From: an uncultured Clostridium sp.
GTDB taxonomy: Bacteria; Bacillota; Clostridia; TANB77; CAG-508
DNA: 64,000 bases
Assembly: GCA_947569365.1 (NCBI GenBank)
Contig: CANOSM010000003.1
Location: forward strand, 1 to 64,000
Direction of reading: 5' to 3'
Each line of letters opens with the position of its first letter. The stretch's first letter is position 1. Under the pieces are notes generated by a model, which made no database searches, had not been told where the DNA came from, and worked only from the letters and a program-made list of their open reading frames with translations. Below are positions 28,301-37,470 of the stretch, piece by piece. The translations under genes were made by a program, and so were the position numbers.

Positions 28301-30254
28301 TTCATTTGACTTAGCATTAAAGAAATTTATAACAACAGTAAAAACACCACAGTCAGATGGAACATATAAAGAAATAGACTATTCTAAAAGATTAGAAAGA
28401 CAAAATGGAGATACATTAACAAGTACAAATGATGGAGACTATAAATTAGATAAGACAACAGTAAAAGTAAAAACAGGAGATACAGTAGTATATACAATAA
28501 GAGTATATAATGAAGGAGAAGTTAATGGAACAGCTTTAAAAGTAGCAGATAGCTTGCCAGAAGGATTAAAATTTAAAGCATATTCAGTAAATGATGAAGG
28601 AAAATTTATAAGTGGAAGTAAACTAAATTTTGAATATGGATGGAAGCTATTAGTAAGTGGAGTAGGAAGTTGGAAGACAGGATTATATACCGAATATTTA
28701 AAAGACAAAACAATAAATGCATATGATAAAACAACAAATAAGCTATCTTATATGGATATAAAACTAGAATTAGAGGTAGTTACGAATAAACCAGAAGAAA
28801 TAAAAAATATAGCAGAAATAATAGAAGACAGTAATGGAAATGATAGAGATTCTAAACCAGGAAATTTAGAAGAAATAGAAGATGATGAAGATTATGATGT
28901 AATAATACCACAAGAATTTGATTTAAGTTTACAAAAATTTATAACAGGAGTAGATGAGAAAGTAATAACAGATAGAAAGCCAACATTAACAATAGATGGA
29001 GGAAAAATAAAATATACACATACAACAAATCCATACATTGTAAAAAAAGGAAATAAAGTAACATATACAATAAGATTATATAATGAAGGGCAAATAGCAG
29101 GATTCCCATCAGTAGTAAAAGATGACTTGCCAGAAGGAATAACATTTTTAAAAGATAGTGAAATAAATAAAAAATATGACTGGAAGATGTATAGAAAAGT
29201 AAAAGAAGGAGAAGACAAAAAAGAACTAAAAATAGTAAAAATAAATGAAAAAGAATATGTAGAAGTAGAAGAAGTAAAAGATGCAGAGATAATCGCAACA
29301 GACTACTATTCATATGAAAAAGCAATGGCAAGAACAGAAAAAGCAATAGCACCATATGATTCAAGCAAAGGATTATCAGATACAAATCCAGATTATAGAG
29401 ATTTACAAGTACAATTTGAAGTAACAGAAAGTAGTGTAGGAGGAGCAAGCAAAGTAATAATAAATACAGCAGAGATAGCAGATGATCAAGACGAAGATGG
29501 AAATGAAATAAAAGATAAAGATTCAACACCAAATAATGATGTAGAAGAAGAAGACGATATAGATAAAGAATATATACAATTAAAATACTTTGATTTATCA
29601 TTGTTAAAATATGTAAGCTCAGTAGAAGTAACAGAAGATGGAAAGAAAAAAGTAACAAATACAGGATATAATGGAACAGAAAACCCAGAGCCAATAGTAA
29701 AAGTAGAAATACACAGAAAGAAATTAAAGACAACAAAAGTAAAATATACATATTCAATAAAGATAACAAATGAAGGCGAAATAGAAGGATATGCAGAAAA
29801 AATAAATGATTATATACCAAAAGGATTAGAATTCTATGAAGAAGACAATAAAGAGTATGGATGGAAGAAACAAGAAGATGGGACAGTAGCAACAGAATAC
29901 TTAAAAGATAAGCTAATAAAACCAGGAGAAAGTCAAATAATAAAGATAGTATTAAGATGGAAAAACTCAAGTAAAAATCTAGGGCAGAAAATAAATACAG
30001 CAGAAATAGGAGCAGACAGTGATGATGATATAGACTCAATACCAGGAAACAAAAAAGATGGAGAAGACGATATAGACGAAGCAATAGTAATACTATCAAT
30101 CAAAACAGGTGGAACACAAATATATATAATATTAATATTAACAATAATATCAATACTATCAATAGGAGGATTAATAATATATAAGTATGTATATAGACCA
30201 CAAAATGAAAATCCTTTAATAACAAAAAATAAATATAGACATAAAAGAAAATAA
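25308..30254 (+). CDS. Giant surface adhesin with thioester (TQXA) domain, SpaA-like domain and five DUF11-like repeats
   Basis: 1648 residues: a signal peptide (1-29), then a thioester domain in which C80 (IFCLDMNG) and Q184 (QQVAIWEI) are the expected partners of an internal Cys-Gln thioester for covalent host binding. Five DUF11-like units follow, each opening with a DLALRKFIT-type motif near residues 383, 734, 1001, 1204 and 1428. A SpaA/Cna-B-like domain (about 602-720, ending IEETKSPEGY) sits between units 1 and 2. Each unit closes with an Asp-rich DxDSxPxN...DDxD linker. The end is LSIKTGGTQ, a membrane helix and a basic tail; no LPxTG is present. AAAGGAG precedes the ATG. The 240-nt upstream gap holds A/T tracts with TTGACT/TATAAT-like pieces but poor spacing. 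The paralogue at 30511 is collinear. Confidence 0.85.
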   Translation: MKINLWKRIISIQMIFIMILIQLSTVLLAVEWSTDLGTTVNLGVDIKHPNNYSYKVNDRIIYRTYLQNGSSKDFSKNIFCLDMNGLFPTESTSSTTGGTATYKSQGEVTSSTTVPLSSRTGGSLDQTKIKKIMAIMNKGYDYTSFQNTTFVNEWIKEKLQEYSEADDPIPDNLLSAEDVFILQQVAIWEITNGITTTQIKKTTTPTDSATWNPESSEQKRLAQAYMLDYFRDIAKNAEVNLPSSSSLASFASKDKVKTTTRINGFVYIGPFQINNSSNMKNVKVYGVTGDKETELSGYGVYDGNTYSSKSYGSIKNANGKAFYIRIESAQASAIEKLRIKTSSTSRKITWWKNESNASSQPLISFGEETKNDVDEAVIQKPTYDVALRKYITKINGTAVESRVPNVVLQSDPSAFNGNDFKYLHKKEPLEVKPGDNVTYAIQVYNECENSVKIKGIKDYLPQGLRLASTSSDWTEVTSPTDGSRYIFCANEISLNPVTVDDKGKHTTSSVIEVTCEVTDEVTNGEILTNVAEIMNVTDINDIVQKKGNNEEDSEGDNLSLATRKCPSDYSGKSGNTNLGQKDFYYFGEEDDDDFEKLRVKIDGSYTINLVKTDKTGTTITSGEAEFKINDETKPRVTVNGKLAIAEGKKIEDITKDDIYTIEETKSPEGYNKYNRKIKVTVKKESLGGKYQIKQVIITDEDGKEIPTEDVECIKEENLITIKVKNEKMADEEIDLALRKFIRTINGKEIEPIRDPNGKGNSIDTTGLGETKNTAIYNHPKNALSVNAGDIIVYTIKAYNEGNTDAYAREITDYIPEGLGYLPTYKLNVDNKWSVVEGSDVKSINYTELPGSLTSKIGTKLVPSDFYNSSIDGDETSLNNINIMLGKLKVKSTELEDRKIKAFDPEAELDADKLKYETLQVACVVLNVDTYKSALTETTLSNGKILKNIAAITKYGDKDNKEINKDRDSEANEIDVDSYPEDKNIQDDDDYEPVIFSENSFDLALKKFITTVKTPQSDGTYKEIDYSKRLERQNGDTLTSTNDGDYKLDKTTVKVKTGDTVVYTIRVYNEGEVNGTALKVADSLPEGLKFKAYSVNDEGKFISGSKLNFEYGWKLLVSGVGSWKTGLYTEYLKDKTINAYDKTTNKLSYMDIKLELEVVTNKPEEIKNIAEIIEDSNGNDRDSKPGNLEEIEDDEDYDVIIPQEFDLSLQKFITGVDEKVITDRKPTLTIDGGKIKYTHTTNPYIVKKGNKVTYTIRLYNEGQIAGFPSVVKDDLPEGITFLKDSEINKKYDWKMYRKVKEGEDKKELKIVKINEKEYVEVEEVKDAEIIATDYYSYEKAMARTEKAIAPYDSSKGLSDTNPDYRDLQVQFEVTESSVGGASKVIINTAEIADDQDEDGNEIKDKDSTPNNDVEEEDDIDKEYIQLKYFDLSLLKYVSSVEVTEDGKKKVTNTGYNGTENPEPIVKVEIHRKKLKTTKVKYTYSIKITNEGEIEGYAEKINDYIPKGLEFYEEDNKEYGWKKQEDGTVATEYLKDKLIKPGESQIIKIVLRWKNSSKNLGQKINTAEIGADSDDDIDSIPGNKKDGEDDIDEAIVILSIKTGGTQIYIILILTIISILSIGGLIIYKYVYRPQNENPLITKNKYRHKRK
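29584..30110 (+). repeat. Diverged repeat shared with the second adhesin gene
   Basis: This C-terminal segment is strongly similar to 34314-34850. Some stretches are nearly identical at DNA level, such as the TNTGYNGTENP coding region and VKVEIHRKKLKTT. Such blocks could recombine. Confidence 0.7.
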
Positions 30255-30304
30255 TTAAAAAGAATGAATAAATATTTGTAGATAATACTTATTTAGATAA
30301 TTTT

Positions 30305-30342
30305 AAGAATGGATTCTATAATAAATAGGATTCATTCTTTTT
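30305..30342 (+). terminator. Terminator after the first adhesin gene
   Basis: AAGAATGGATTCTA / TAGGATTCATTCTT stem with wobble pairs, then TTT. Confidence 0.7.
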
Positions 30343-30413
30343 ACATGCGTGATTATAAATTAATAAATATATGTATACTTATTAAAAAAAGTTAGATATA
30401 TACTTCAAAAAAC

Positions 30414-30442
30414 TTGCATTTGTAATATAAATGTAATATAAT
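30414..30442 (+). promoter_or_regulatory. Promoter of the second adhesin gene
   Basis: TTGCAT, 17-nt spacer, TATAAT, 68 nt before the GTG start. The adhesin genes are thus separately transcribed. Confidence 0.6.
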
Positions 30443-30510
30443 AAATACTGAAATGTAAAAAATAGATAATATGAGAGTGAATATATAAGTATTATTAAGG
30501 AGGAATTTCT

Positions 30511-33500
30511 GTGAATATAAAAAGGATGTTAAATAAGTTAATAGTGTTAGTATGTATTATAGGACTAATATTGCCAAGTATATCTTTAGTTGCAGATGCT
30601 GCATTTGAGGATAAAGAAAATACAGTTATTAAGTTAGGAGTTTCTATATTACATCCTAAAAAAGATACAAAAGGAAATAGGTTTGGATATAAAATCGGAG
30701 ATAGAATTACATATAGAACATATATAAACAAAGATGGTTCAATAGATTATTCAACCTATATTTTTTGTTTAAATATGAATGGTAAATTTCCTCAAGAAGA
30801 TGGAACTAAGAATTCGAACTATACAAGTAAAGGAGAACTAAAAAAGGAAAATTCTCCTATATCTGAAGATAATACAAAAAAGATATTATACTTATTAAAA
30901 AATTCTGATTTGTATGGAAAATTTGATGATAAAATTTCTACAGTATATGCTAAAAGAATTGAAGAAGATAAAGACTTAATTCCTCCAACAACTGTAGATA
31001 CAATCAAAGGAATAATAACAGATGATGATTTATTTTTTGCAATGCAAGTAGCTATTTGGGAGATTACAAATAATTTAAAGATAACAGAAAATGCGGTCAC
31101 ATATACAATTGATGAAAAAGTATATAATGGACAAGGAACTTATCAAAGTAAAGCAGATTTAATAGCATGTGCAATAGAATACTACAGAGATTTAGTTAGT
31201 AAATATAATACAAGTGATTCTGTAAATACAAATCCATCTATTAAAAAAACAGATAAAACAACAGTAGAAGAAGAAAATTATTTATATGTAGGACCATTCC
31301 ATATAACAAGTGGAACTAATAATAATTTTAATGTATCATTTAAAGATCAAGATGGTAAAGCATTAACAGGATACAGTCTAGTAGATGCACAAAATAGTAC
31401 AGGAAAAAAAGTTGTAAATATAAAAACAGCATTAGATAAAGATTTATATGTAAAATTACCAGTATTAACAACTACAACAAAAATAAAAATGGAATTAGAT
31501 GTAACAGGAAAAAAGGAAAATAGTGTTGCATTATGGACATCAAATATAGCAAATGCACAACCATTAGTAAGTGTAAATCCAAAGAACATACATGAAGAAA
31601 CAGAGGCACCAATCACTAAAAAAGTAAAAACATATGATGTAGCATTAAGAAAATATATTACTAAAGTAAATGGAACTGAAATATCAGATACAAGAGTTCC
31701 AGTTGTTACAGAACAACCACTAGATGCTGAGTATAATAAAGGAGATTTCAAATATTCTCATAGAAAAGATCCAGTGGAAGTAGAAGCTGGACAAACAGTA
31801 ACATATGCAATTCAGATATATAATGAGTGTGAGAACACAGTAATAGTAAAAGGTATAAAAGACTATTTACCTAAAGGACTAGAACTAGTAAAAGAAGATG
31901 AAAGCAATAAAAGTTGGACACAAATAGAAGGAACAAATGAAATTATATTATCATCAGATATGCAATTAGATCCAGTAGAAATAGATAGTACAGGAAAGAA
32001 ACATGCAAAAAGTGTTATAAAAGAAGTAACATGTAGAGTAAAAGAAGATGTAGAAGATGGTAAGATTTTAACAAATGTAGCAGAAGTTATAGGACTTACA
32101 AATAAAGATGGTATTGATGTAGCTGATGAAGATTCAAATAAACTTTTATCAGATGCTTCTAAAGATAATCCAAGTTATAGAGGAAGTACTACTGAAAGTA
32201 ACTTATCAAGATCTGACTACTATTATTTTGGAGAAGAAGATGATGATGATTTTGAAAAAGTAGTAGTAAAATCAAAAGTAGAAAAACAAGAAATAGATTT
32301 AGCATTAAGAAAATATATAACAACAGTAAACGGAGAAAATAAAGATAGAAAACCAGAAGTAAATACTGATAAGCTAGCAAAAGAAGAAGCTACAACAGCA
32401 GAATATAATCATCCTAAAACACCAGTATCAGTAAAGACAGGAGACATCGTAATATATACAATAAGGGTATATAATGAGGGAAATGAAGATGCTTATGTAA
32501 ATGAGATTACAGATTACATACCAGAAGGTCTAGGATTTTTAGTAAATCATGGAATAAATTATAATAATGGATGGAAAATAACCACTGAAGACTCAAAAAC
32601 AGTAAAATTATCTGATATTGCAAATGCTACAAAAAATATTAGTAAGACAGATTTTATAGATGATGGAGAAGTTGCAAATGAAGATGTTATAGTTGGAAAA
32701 GCAACTATTAAAACAGATATTTTAAAATATACAGAAGGTGGAAATAAAAATAAAATTCCAGCTTTTGATAAAACAAGTAAGGAACCATCAAGTGTATTCG
32801 TTCAAGTTGCATGTGTAGTTGTAGCAGACAAACTTGATGAAAAAGTAGTAAAAAATATTGCAGCTATAACAGCAGAAGCAAATAAGGATGGAATTCAAGT
32901 AAGCGATAAATCTGATGTAAAAGATAGAGATTCTCAGCCTAATGAAATAGATGTAAATACATATCCTGAAAATAGTAATATACAAGATGATGATGATTAT
33001 GAAGATCTAATATTAACTGAAAAAGAGTATGACTTAGCTCTTAAGAAATTTATAACAACAGTAAAAACACCAAAGGCAGATGGAACATATGATCAAGTAG
33101 ATTATTCTACTAGATTACAAAAAGAAGATGGAACTACATTAGTAGATACAAAAAATGGAGATTATAAATTAGACAAAACACTAGTAAAAGTAAAAAATGG
33201 AGATACAGTTGTATATACAATAAGAATATATAATGAAGGCGAAGTTGAAGCAATTGCAAAAGAGGTAATAGATAATCTACCAGAAGGACTTGAATTTATA
33301 GAATATGTTAAAGATGAAAGTGGAAACTTTGTAAGTGGTAGTGAATTAAATTATAAATATGGATGGGAAAAATTCGAAAGAGAGTCAGAAAAAGGTTGGA
33401 CATCAGGATTAAAAACAACATATTTATCAGATAAGCCAATAGAAGCATTTGATAAAGAAAATAAAAATGTAATACCACATAAAGATATACAAATAGAATT

Positions 33501-34941
33501 TAAGGTAGTTTCAAAATCATCAACACCAATAAAAAATATAGCAGAAATAACAGATGATGATGGAGATGATAGAGACTCAGAGCCAGATAATAAGCAAGAA
33601 GAAGAGGATGATCAAGATTATGATAATATAATTCCTGCAGTATTTGATCTAGGATTACAAAAATTTATAACAGGACTAAATAATACAGAAATAAAGAATA
33701 GAGAGCCAAAAGTAATAGTAAACGAAAAAGGTGAGATTAGTTATACTCATACAGCAGATCCATTAACAGTAGCAAATAAAAATGTAGTAACTTATACAAT
33801 AAGAGTATATAATGAGGGTAATATAAATGGATATGCATCTGTTATCAAAGATGATATACCAGATGGATTAGTATTCTTACCAGAACATGAAACAAATAAA
33901 AAATATATGTGGAAAATGTATAGAACTGTAAAAGAAGGTGACGACAAAACAAAACTTACAATAGTAACTTTAGGCGGAAAAGAATATGTGGAAGTAAAAG
34001 AATCAAAAGATGCAGAAATAATCTTAACAGAATATTACTCAAAGGCAAATTCTGATACAAGACATGAAGAAGCAATAAAAGCTTTTAATCCAGAATCAGG
34101 AATAACAGATAAAAATCCTGACTACAGAGATGTAAAAGCAACATTTGAAGTAGATCAAACAAAAATAAAACAAGAAGATAGAATTATTATAAATACAGCA
34201 GAAATAGCAGACGATCAAGACGAACAAGGAAATCCTGTAGACGATATAGATTCAACACCAAACAATGATAAAGAAGGAGAAGATGATATAGATAATGAGA
34301 AATTAACAGTTAAGTACTTCGATTTATCATTATTAAAATTTGTAAGTCAAGTAAGAGTTACTGAAGATGGAAAAACAAAAGTAACAAATACAGGATATAA
34401 TGGAACAGAAAATCCAGATCCAGTTGTAAAAGTTGAAATACATAGAAAGAAACTAAAAACAACAAGTGTAGTATTTATATACAAAATAAAAGTCACAAAC
34501 GAAGGTGAAATTGAAGGGTATGCAAAAGAGATAAAAGATTATGTACCAAAGGGACTTGAATTTGTAGAATCTGATAATAAGAAATTTAACTGGAAACAAA
34601 ATAAAGACGGTAGTATTTCTACAGATTACTTAAAAGATACTTTGTTAAAACCAGGAGAATCAGCAACAGTTGAAATAGCGTTAAGATGGAAAAAGGCAAG
34701 TAATAATCTAGGATTAAAGACTAATGTAGCAGAAATAAGTGAAGATTATAACGAATATAATACACCAGATATAGACTCAATACCAAATAACAGAAAAGAT
34801 GGTGAAGATGATCAAGATGAGGCACCAGTAATTTTATCAATTTCAACTGGTGGAACACAAGTTTATATATTATTAATAATGGGTACAATATCAATTCTAT
34901 CTTGTGGATTATATGCAATCAAGAAATATGTTTTAATATAA
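30511..34941 (+). CDS. Giant surface adhesin with thioester (TQXA) domain and five DUF11-like repeats, paralogue 2
   Basis: 1476 residues, GTG start with AAGGAGG 7 nt upstream. Signal peptide to about ADA (30). The thioester domain has candidate partners C86 (IFCLNMNG) and Q179 (MQVAIWEI). Five DUF11-like units open near residues 375, 596, 841, 1045 and 1271, in the same order as the upstream paralogue, but the SpaA-like domain between units 1 and 2 is absent. The same Asp-rich inter-unit linkers occur (for example DRDSEPDN...EDDQDYD). The C-terminus is LSISTGGTQ plus one membrane helix and a very short KKYVLI tail. No sortase LPxTG motif is visible. It is probably displayed as a long stalk with the thioester head outermost. 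Confidence 0.85.
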   Translation: MNIKRMLNKLIVLVCIIGLILPSISLVADAAFEDKENTVIKLGVSILHPKKDTKGNRFGYKIGDRITYRTYINKDGSIDYSTYIFCLNMNGKFPQEDGTKNSNYTSKGELKKENSPISEDNTKKILYLLKNSDLYGKFDDKISTVYAKRIEEDKDLIPPTTVDTIKGIITDDDLFFAMQVAIWEITNNLKITENAVTYTIDEKVYNGQGTYQSKADLIACAIEYYRDLVSKYNTSDSVNTNPSIKKTDKTTVEEENYLYVGPFHITSGTNNNFNVSFKDQDGKALTGYSLVDAQNSTGKKVVNIKTALDKDLYVKLPVLTTTTKIKMELDVTGKKENSVALWTSNIANAQPLVSVNPKNIHEETEAPITKKVKTYDVALRKYITKVNGTEISDTRVPVVTEQPLDAEYNKGDFKYSHRKDPVEVEAGQTVTYAIQIYNECENTVIVKGIKDYLPKGLELVKEDESNKSWTQIEGTNEIILSSDMQLDPVEIDSTGKKHAKSVIKEVTCRVKEDVEDGKILTNVAEVIGLTNKDGIDVADEDSNKLLSDASKDNPSYRGSTTESNLSRSDYYYFGEEDDDDFEKVVVKSKVEKQEIDLALRKYITTVNGENKDRKPEVNTDKLAKEEATTAEYNHPKTPVSVKTGDIVIYTIRVYNEGNEDAYVNEITDYIPEGLGFLVNHGINYNNGWKITTEDSKTVKLSDIANATKNISKTDFIDDGEVANEDVIVGKATIKTDILKYTEGGNKNKIPAFDKTSKEPSSVFVQVACVVVADKLDEKVVKNIAAITAEANKDGIQVSDKSDVKDRDSQPNEIDVNTYPENSNIQDDDDYEDLILTEKEYDLALKKFITTVKTPKADGTYDQVDYSTRLQKEDGTTLVDTKNGDYKLDKTLVKVKNGDTVVYTIRIYNEGEVEAIAKEVIDNLPEGLEFIEYVKDESGNFVSGSELNYKYGWEKFERESEKGWTSGLKTTYLSDKPIEAFDKENKNVIPHKDIQIEFKVVSKSSTPIKNIAEITDDDGDDRDSEPDNKQEEEDDQDYDNIIPAVFDLGLQKFITGLNNTEIKNREPKVIVNEKGEISYTHTADPLTVANKNVVTYTIRVYNEGNINGYASVIKDDIPDGLVFLPEHETNKKYMWKMYRTVKEGDDKTKLTIVTLGGKEYVEVKESKDAEIILTEYYSKANSDTRHEEAIKAFNPESGITDKNPDYRDVKATFEVDQTKIKQEDRIIINTAEIADDQDEQGNPVDDIDSTPNNDKEGEDDIDNEKLTVKYFDLSLLKFVSQVRVTEDGKTKVTNTGYNGTENPDPVVKVEIHRKKLKTTSVVFIYKIKVTNEGEIEGYAKEIKDYVPKGLEFVESDNKKFNWKQNKDGSISTDYLKDTLLKPGESATVEIALRWKKASNNLGLKTNVAEISEDYNEYNTPDIDSIPNNRKDGEDDQDEAPVILSISTGGTQVYILLIMGTISILSCGLYAIKKYVLI
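34314..34850 (+). repeat. Diverged copy of the C-terminal adhesin segment
   Basis: Counterpart of 29584-30110; same fifth DUF11-like unit and membrane-proximal linker. Confidence 0.7.
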
Positions 34942-34962
34942 AATTAAAATAAAAATACATTG

Positions 34963-34995
34963 AAGCGGGAGAATTACTCTCGCTTTATTGTTTTT
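34963..34995 (+). terminator. Terminator after the second adhesin gene
   Basis: AAGCGGGAG / CTCTCGCTT stem (one G-T) with a five-base loop, then TATTGTTTTT. Confidence 0.8.
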
Positions 34996-35041
34996 AAAGT
35001 GATATAATAAAAATCATATTATATATTATGAAGGAGAATGT

Positions 35042-36190
35042 ATGAAAGAAAAAAGAAATATTAGTAAATGGCTATATTGGTTTAGCTTTGCAGTTGCTGT
35101 TATATTTGTATATAAAATTTTAGACAGTTTGCAAGGAATATCAAATTTTTTAAGTGGATTTATGACAATACTAATGCCTTTTGTTATTGCAATAATAATT
35201 GCATACTTATTTTATATACCAACCAGTAAACTAGAACAATGTATTAGAAAAAGTAAAATCTTAAGAAAGAAATCAAGGATTATAAGTGTATTTATTGTAT
35301 ATGGTATAGCTATTATAATAGTAGCATTTTTAGTAAAAAGTGTGATTCCTACAATAACAAATAGTGTTGTAGATTTAGCTAAAAGCTTGCCAGAATATTA
35401 TACATCAATATTAAAATCTTATGATGAATTAGACAATGATTCTATACTTAAACAAGTTGATTTACATGGAATAGTAGATAAATTAAAACAAATTAATATA
35501 CTAGAATATGTTAATGTATCAAATATAGGACAATATATAACAAATGCTATAGGAGCAGTTGGAGTAATATTTAATATATTTGTAAGTTTTATATTTTCAA
35601 TATATTTATTGTTAAGTAGACATGATATAAAAACTTTTTTTATTAAACTAATAAGAGCAATATTTTCAGATAATATTAGTAAAAGTGTAATTGATTATGT
35701 GGGAAAAACTAATAAAATACTTATAAACTTTATATATTGCCAAATATTAGATGGAATAATTGTAGGAATAATAACATCAATAGCAATGGTAATATTAAAA
35801 GTAAAATATGGAGTATTATTAGGAATGATGATTGGAATTTTTAACATAATTCCTTACTTTGGAGCAATAATAGCAGTAGCAATAGCGTCAATAATAACGC
35901 TATTTACAGGAGGACTAGAACAAGCGATACTTATGCTTATTGTTACAATAGTATTGCAACAAATAGATTCTAATATTATTAATCCGCATATATTAGGAGA
36001 AGGGTTAAAAGTTAATCCAATACTTGTAATATTTGCAGTAACAGTTGGAGGAGCATATTTTGATTTTCTAGGAATGTTTCTAGCTGTACCAATTGTAGCA
36101 GTTTTAAAGATATTATTAGAAGATTTTATGGATTTTAAAATAAGAATAAAAAAACAAAATGAGAAAATAGAAAAAATAAATTTAGAGTAA
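35042..36190 (+). CDS. AI-2E family (UPF0118) membrane transporter-like protein
   Basis: 382 residues with about eight membrane helices, arranged as the family requires: two near the N-terminus (YWFSFAVAVIFVYKIL; ILMPFVIAIIIAYLFYIP), an extended amphipathic middle (about 110-180) and a C-terminal cluster with the conserved GIFNIIPYFG. The closing segment, NPHILGEGLKVNPILVIFAV, is highly typical. Members have been linked to export of autoinducer-2 and to Na+/H+ antiport, so the substrate should be left open. GAAGGAG precedes the ATG. It ends at a strong bidirectional terminator. Confidence 0.9.
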   Translation: MKEKRNISKWLYWFSFAVAVIFVYKILDSLQGISNFLSGFMTILMPFVIAIIIAYLFYIPTSKLEQCIRKSKILRKKSRIISVFIVYGIAIIIVAFLVKSVIPTITNSVVDLAKSLPEYYTSILKSYDELDNDSILKQVDLHGIVDKLKQINILEYVNVSNIGQYITNAIGAVGVIFNIFVSFIFSIYLLLSRHDIKTFFIKLIRAIFSDNISKSVIDYVGKTNKILINFIYCQILDGIIVGIITSIAMVILKVKYGVLLGMMIGIFNIIPYFGAIIAVAIASIITLFTGGLEQAILMLIVTIVLQQIDSNIINPHILGEGLKVNPILVIFAVTVGGAYFDFLGMFLAVPIVAVLKILLEDFMDFKIRIKKQNEKIEKINLE

Positions 36191-36193
36191 CAA

Positions 36194-36225
36194 AAAAGCT
36201 AGGACAATGGACGGTCCTAGCTTTT
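36194..36225. terminator. Bidirectional terminator
   Basis: 12-bp perfect stem AAAAGCTAGGAC / GTCCTAGCTTTT with an 8-base loop between two convergent genes; it overlaps the stop codon of the minus-strand gene. Confidence 0.9.
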
Positions 36226-36718
36226 AATTTATAATTGTTATTACACCACCAGTTACAAAAAGGACTATTAGCCCTGCAACAAAAACTCCTAAAGCAAGTG
36301 GCGGAAATGCCTTTTTTACTGGTAAATTCAAAAAGTTTGCTACCAATGCTCCTACCCAAGCACCAGTTGTTGGAATTGGTATAGCAACAAATAGAAATAA
36401 CCCAAATGATACGAAAGTTTGTAATCTTTCATTTTCTTCAATTTTCTTAGTAGCTTTATTTGTAGCCCAGTCTATGACAATTCTAAATATTTTCCATCTG
36501 CTAAAAAAATCAAATAATGGTCTGATAAACTTTATAATAAAATATATAGGAATTATATTTCCTATAAAACTTGCTATAAAAGCTTCTAAATAAGAAAGAT
36601 GAAATGTTGCAACACCTATAGGGATAGCGCCTCTTATTTCTATTACAGGTGTCATTCCGACTATTGCTGTCAGAACATACTTAACAAACATAGGGAGTGC
36701 TTGTAATGTTTCTATCAT
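36224..36718 (-). CDS. Small multidrug export family membrane protein (COG2426-like)
   Basis: 164 residues with four to five membrane helices. The family pattern is clear: VIEIRGAIPIGVATFHLSYLEAF near residues 22-45 and VAIPIPTTGAWVGALVANFL near 112-131. These two re-entrant, Pro/Gly-rich segments are shared with the DedA superfamily. Despite the family name, drug export by these proteins is not well proven; a flippase- or ion-linked role is possible. A GGAGGAAA ribosome site lies just before the ATG. It follows the 36746-37324 gene by 27 nt and probably shares its transcript. Confidence 0.85.
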   Translation of the reverse strand: MIETLQALPMFVKYVLTAIVGMTPVIEIRGAIPIGVATFHLSYLEAFIASFIGNIIPIYFIIKFIRPLFDFFSRWKIFRIVIDWATNKATKKIEENERLQTFVSFGLFLFVAIPIPTTGAWVGALVANFLNLPVKKAFPPLALGVFVAGLIVLFVTGGVITIIN

Positions 36719-36745
36719 GATTTCCTCCAGCTAAATAAGATTAAA

Positions 36746-37324
36746 CTAATTTGATAATGTAAATTCTAAAGTTTCTAATATAGAATTTATGCTAGACTTT
36801 AAGTCTATAGAACTATTTTTATCATTAGCAAAATCAAAAATGTAATACTTATTATTAAATTCTACCCAATAAACTTCAACATATAACTCATTTGTTTCAA
36901 ATGAGTATTTATGAAAATTATATGAAGATTTATTTAAAGTTCCTGCTGATACGTCTGATATATTTGTTACATTCTGAAATTGAGCTATATAATGACTTTT
37001 ATCAGCATTTATAATATCCCCAAAAGAATAGATAGAATCTATTTTATCAAAAGCAGATACAGCAATAACATTTTTATTAGATACCGATTTTACTAATAAA
37101 TCATATGATTCATTAGTATAAATATTCATTTCCAAAGTATCTGGAAGTGTAATTGAAAAATCTTTTTTTGAACTTACAAAAGTTGTTGTTTTATATGTAC
37201 CACTTTTCCAAGTCTTTATTACTGATATAGCTACTATAAATAGTATTAAAATTATTAATAATAATATAGCAATAATAATTTTTTTCTTATGAAATAATAA
37301 AAAGTCTTTTAAGCGTAAAAACAT
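36746..37324 (-). CDS. Hypothetical membrane-anchored extracellular protein
   Basis: 192 residues: a basic start, one membrane helix (about 15-36), then an outer domain of about 150 residues with alternating strands (FSITLPDTLEMNIY, LLVKSVSNKNVIAVSAF) and a long amphipathic helix at the end. The pattern recalls PsbP-like domains, in which a denatured-looking surface-exposed edge carries SITLPxxW-like openings, but I would not name a family. GGAGGGAT ribosome site before the ATG. It heads a two-gene minus-strand unit with the multidrug-export-like gene; no functional tie is obvious. Confidence 0.65.
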   Translation of the reverse strand: MFLRLKDFLLFHKKKIIIAILLLIILILFIVAISVIKTWKSGTYKTTTFVSSKKDFSITLPDTLEMNIYTNESYDLLVKSVSNKNVIAVSAFDKIDSIYSFGDIINADKSHYIAQFQNVTNISDVSAGTLNKSSYNFHKYSFETNELYVEVYWVEFNNKYYIFDFANDKNSSIDLKSSINSILETLEFTLSN

Positions 37325-37470
37325 ATTTATCCCTCCAAATTTAGTATAGATTATATATTAATAAGCTACAAAAAACAAGATAACATGATAATATTGTAAA
37401 TATATGAAAAAATTAACTTTGATTTTAAAATCGTACCTTGATAAAATGAATACATAGGGGTGATTTGAAT

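Noticed and set aside
28939..30099. 386-codon antisense ORF, Leu-rich
   Set aside because: It is antisense to the first adhesin. It arises because sense codons there are nearly all A-ending, which removes antisense stops; no ribosome site and biased composition.
35042..36190. Quorum-sensing exporter function for the AI-2E family protein
   Set aside because: Family membership is clear but AI-2 transport is shown only for some members and no luxS is in the window.
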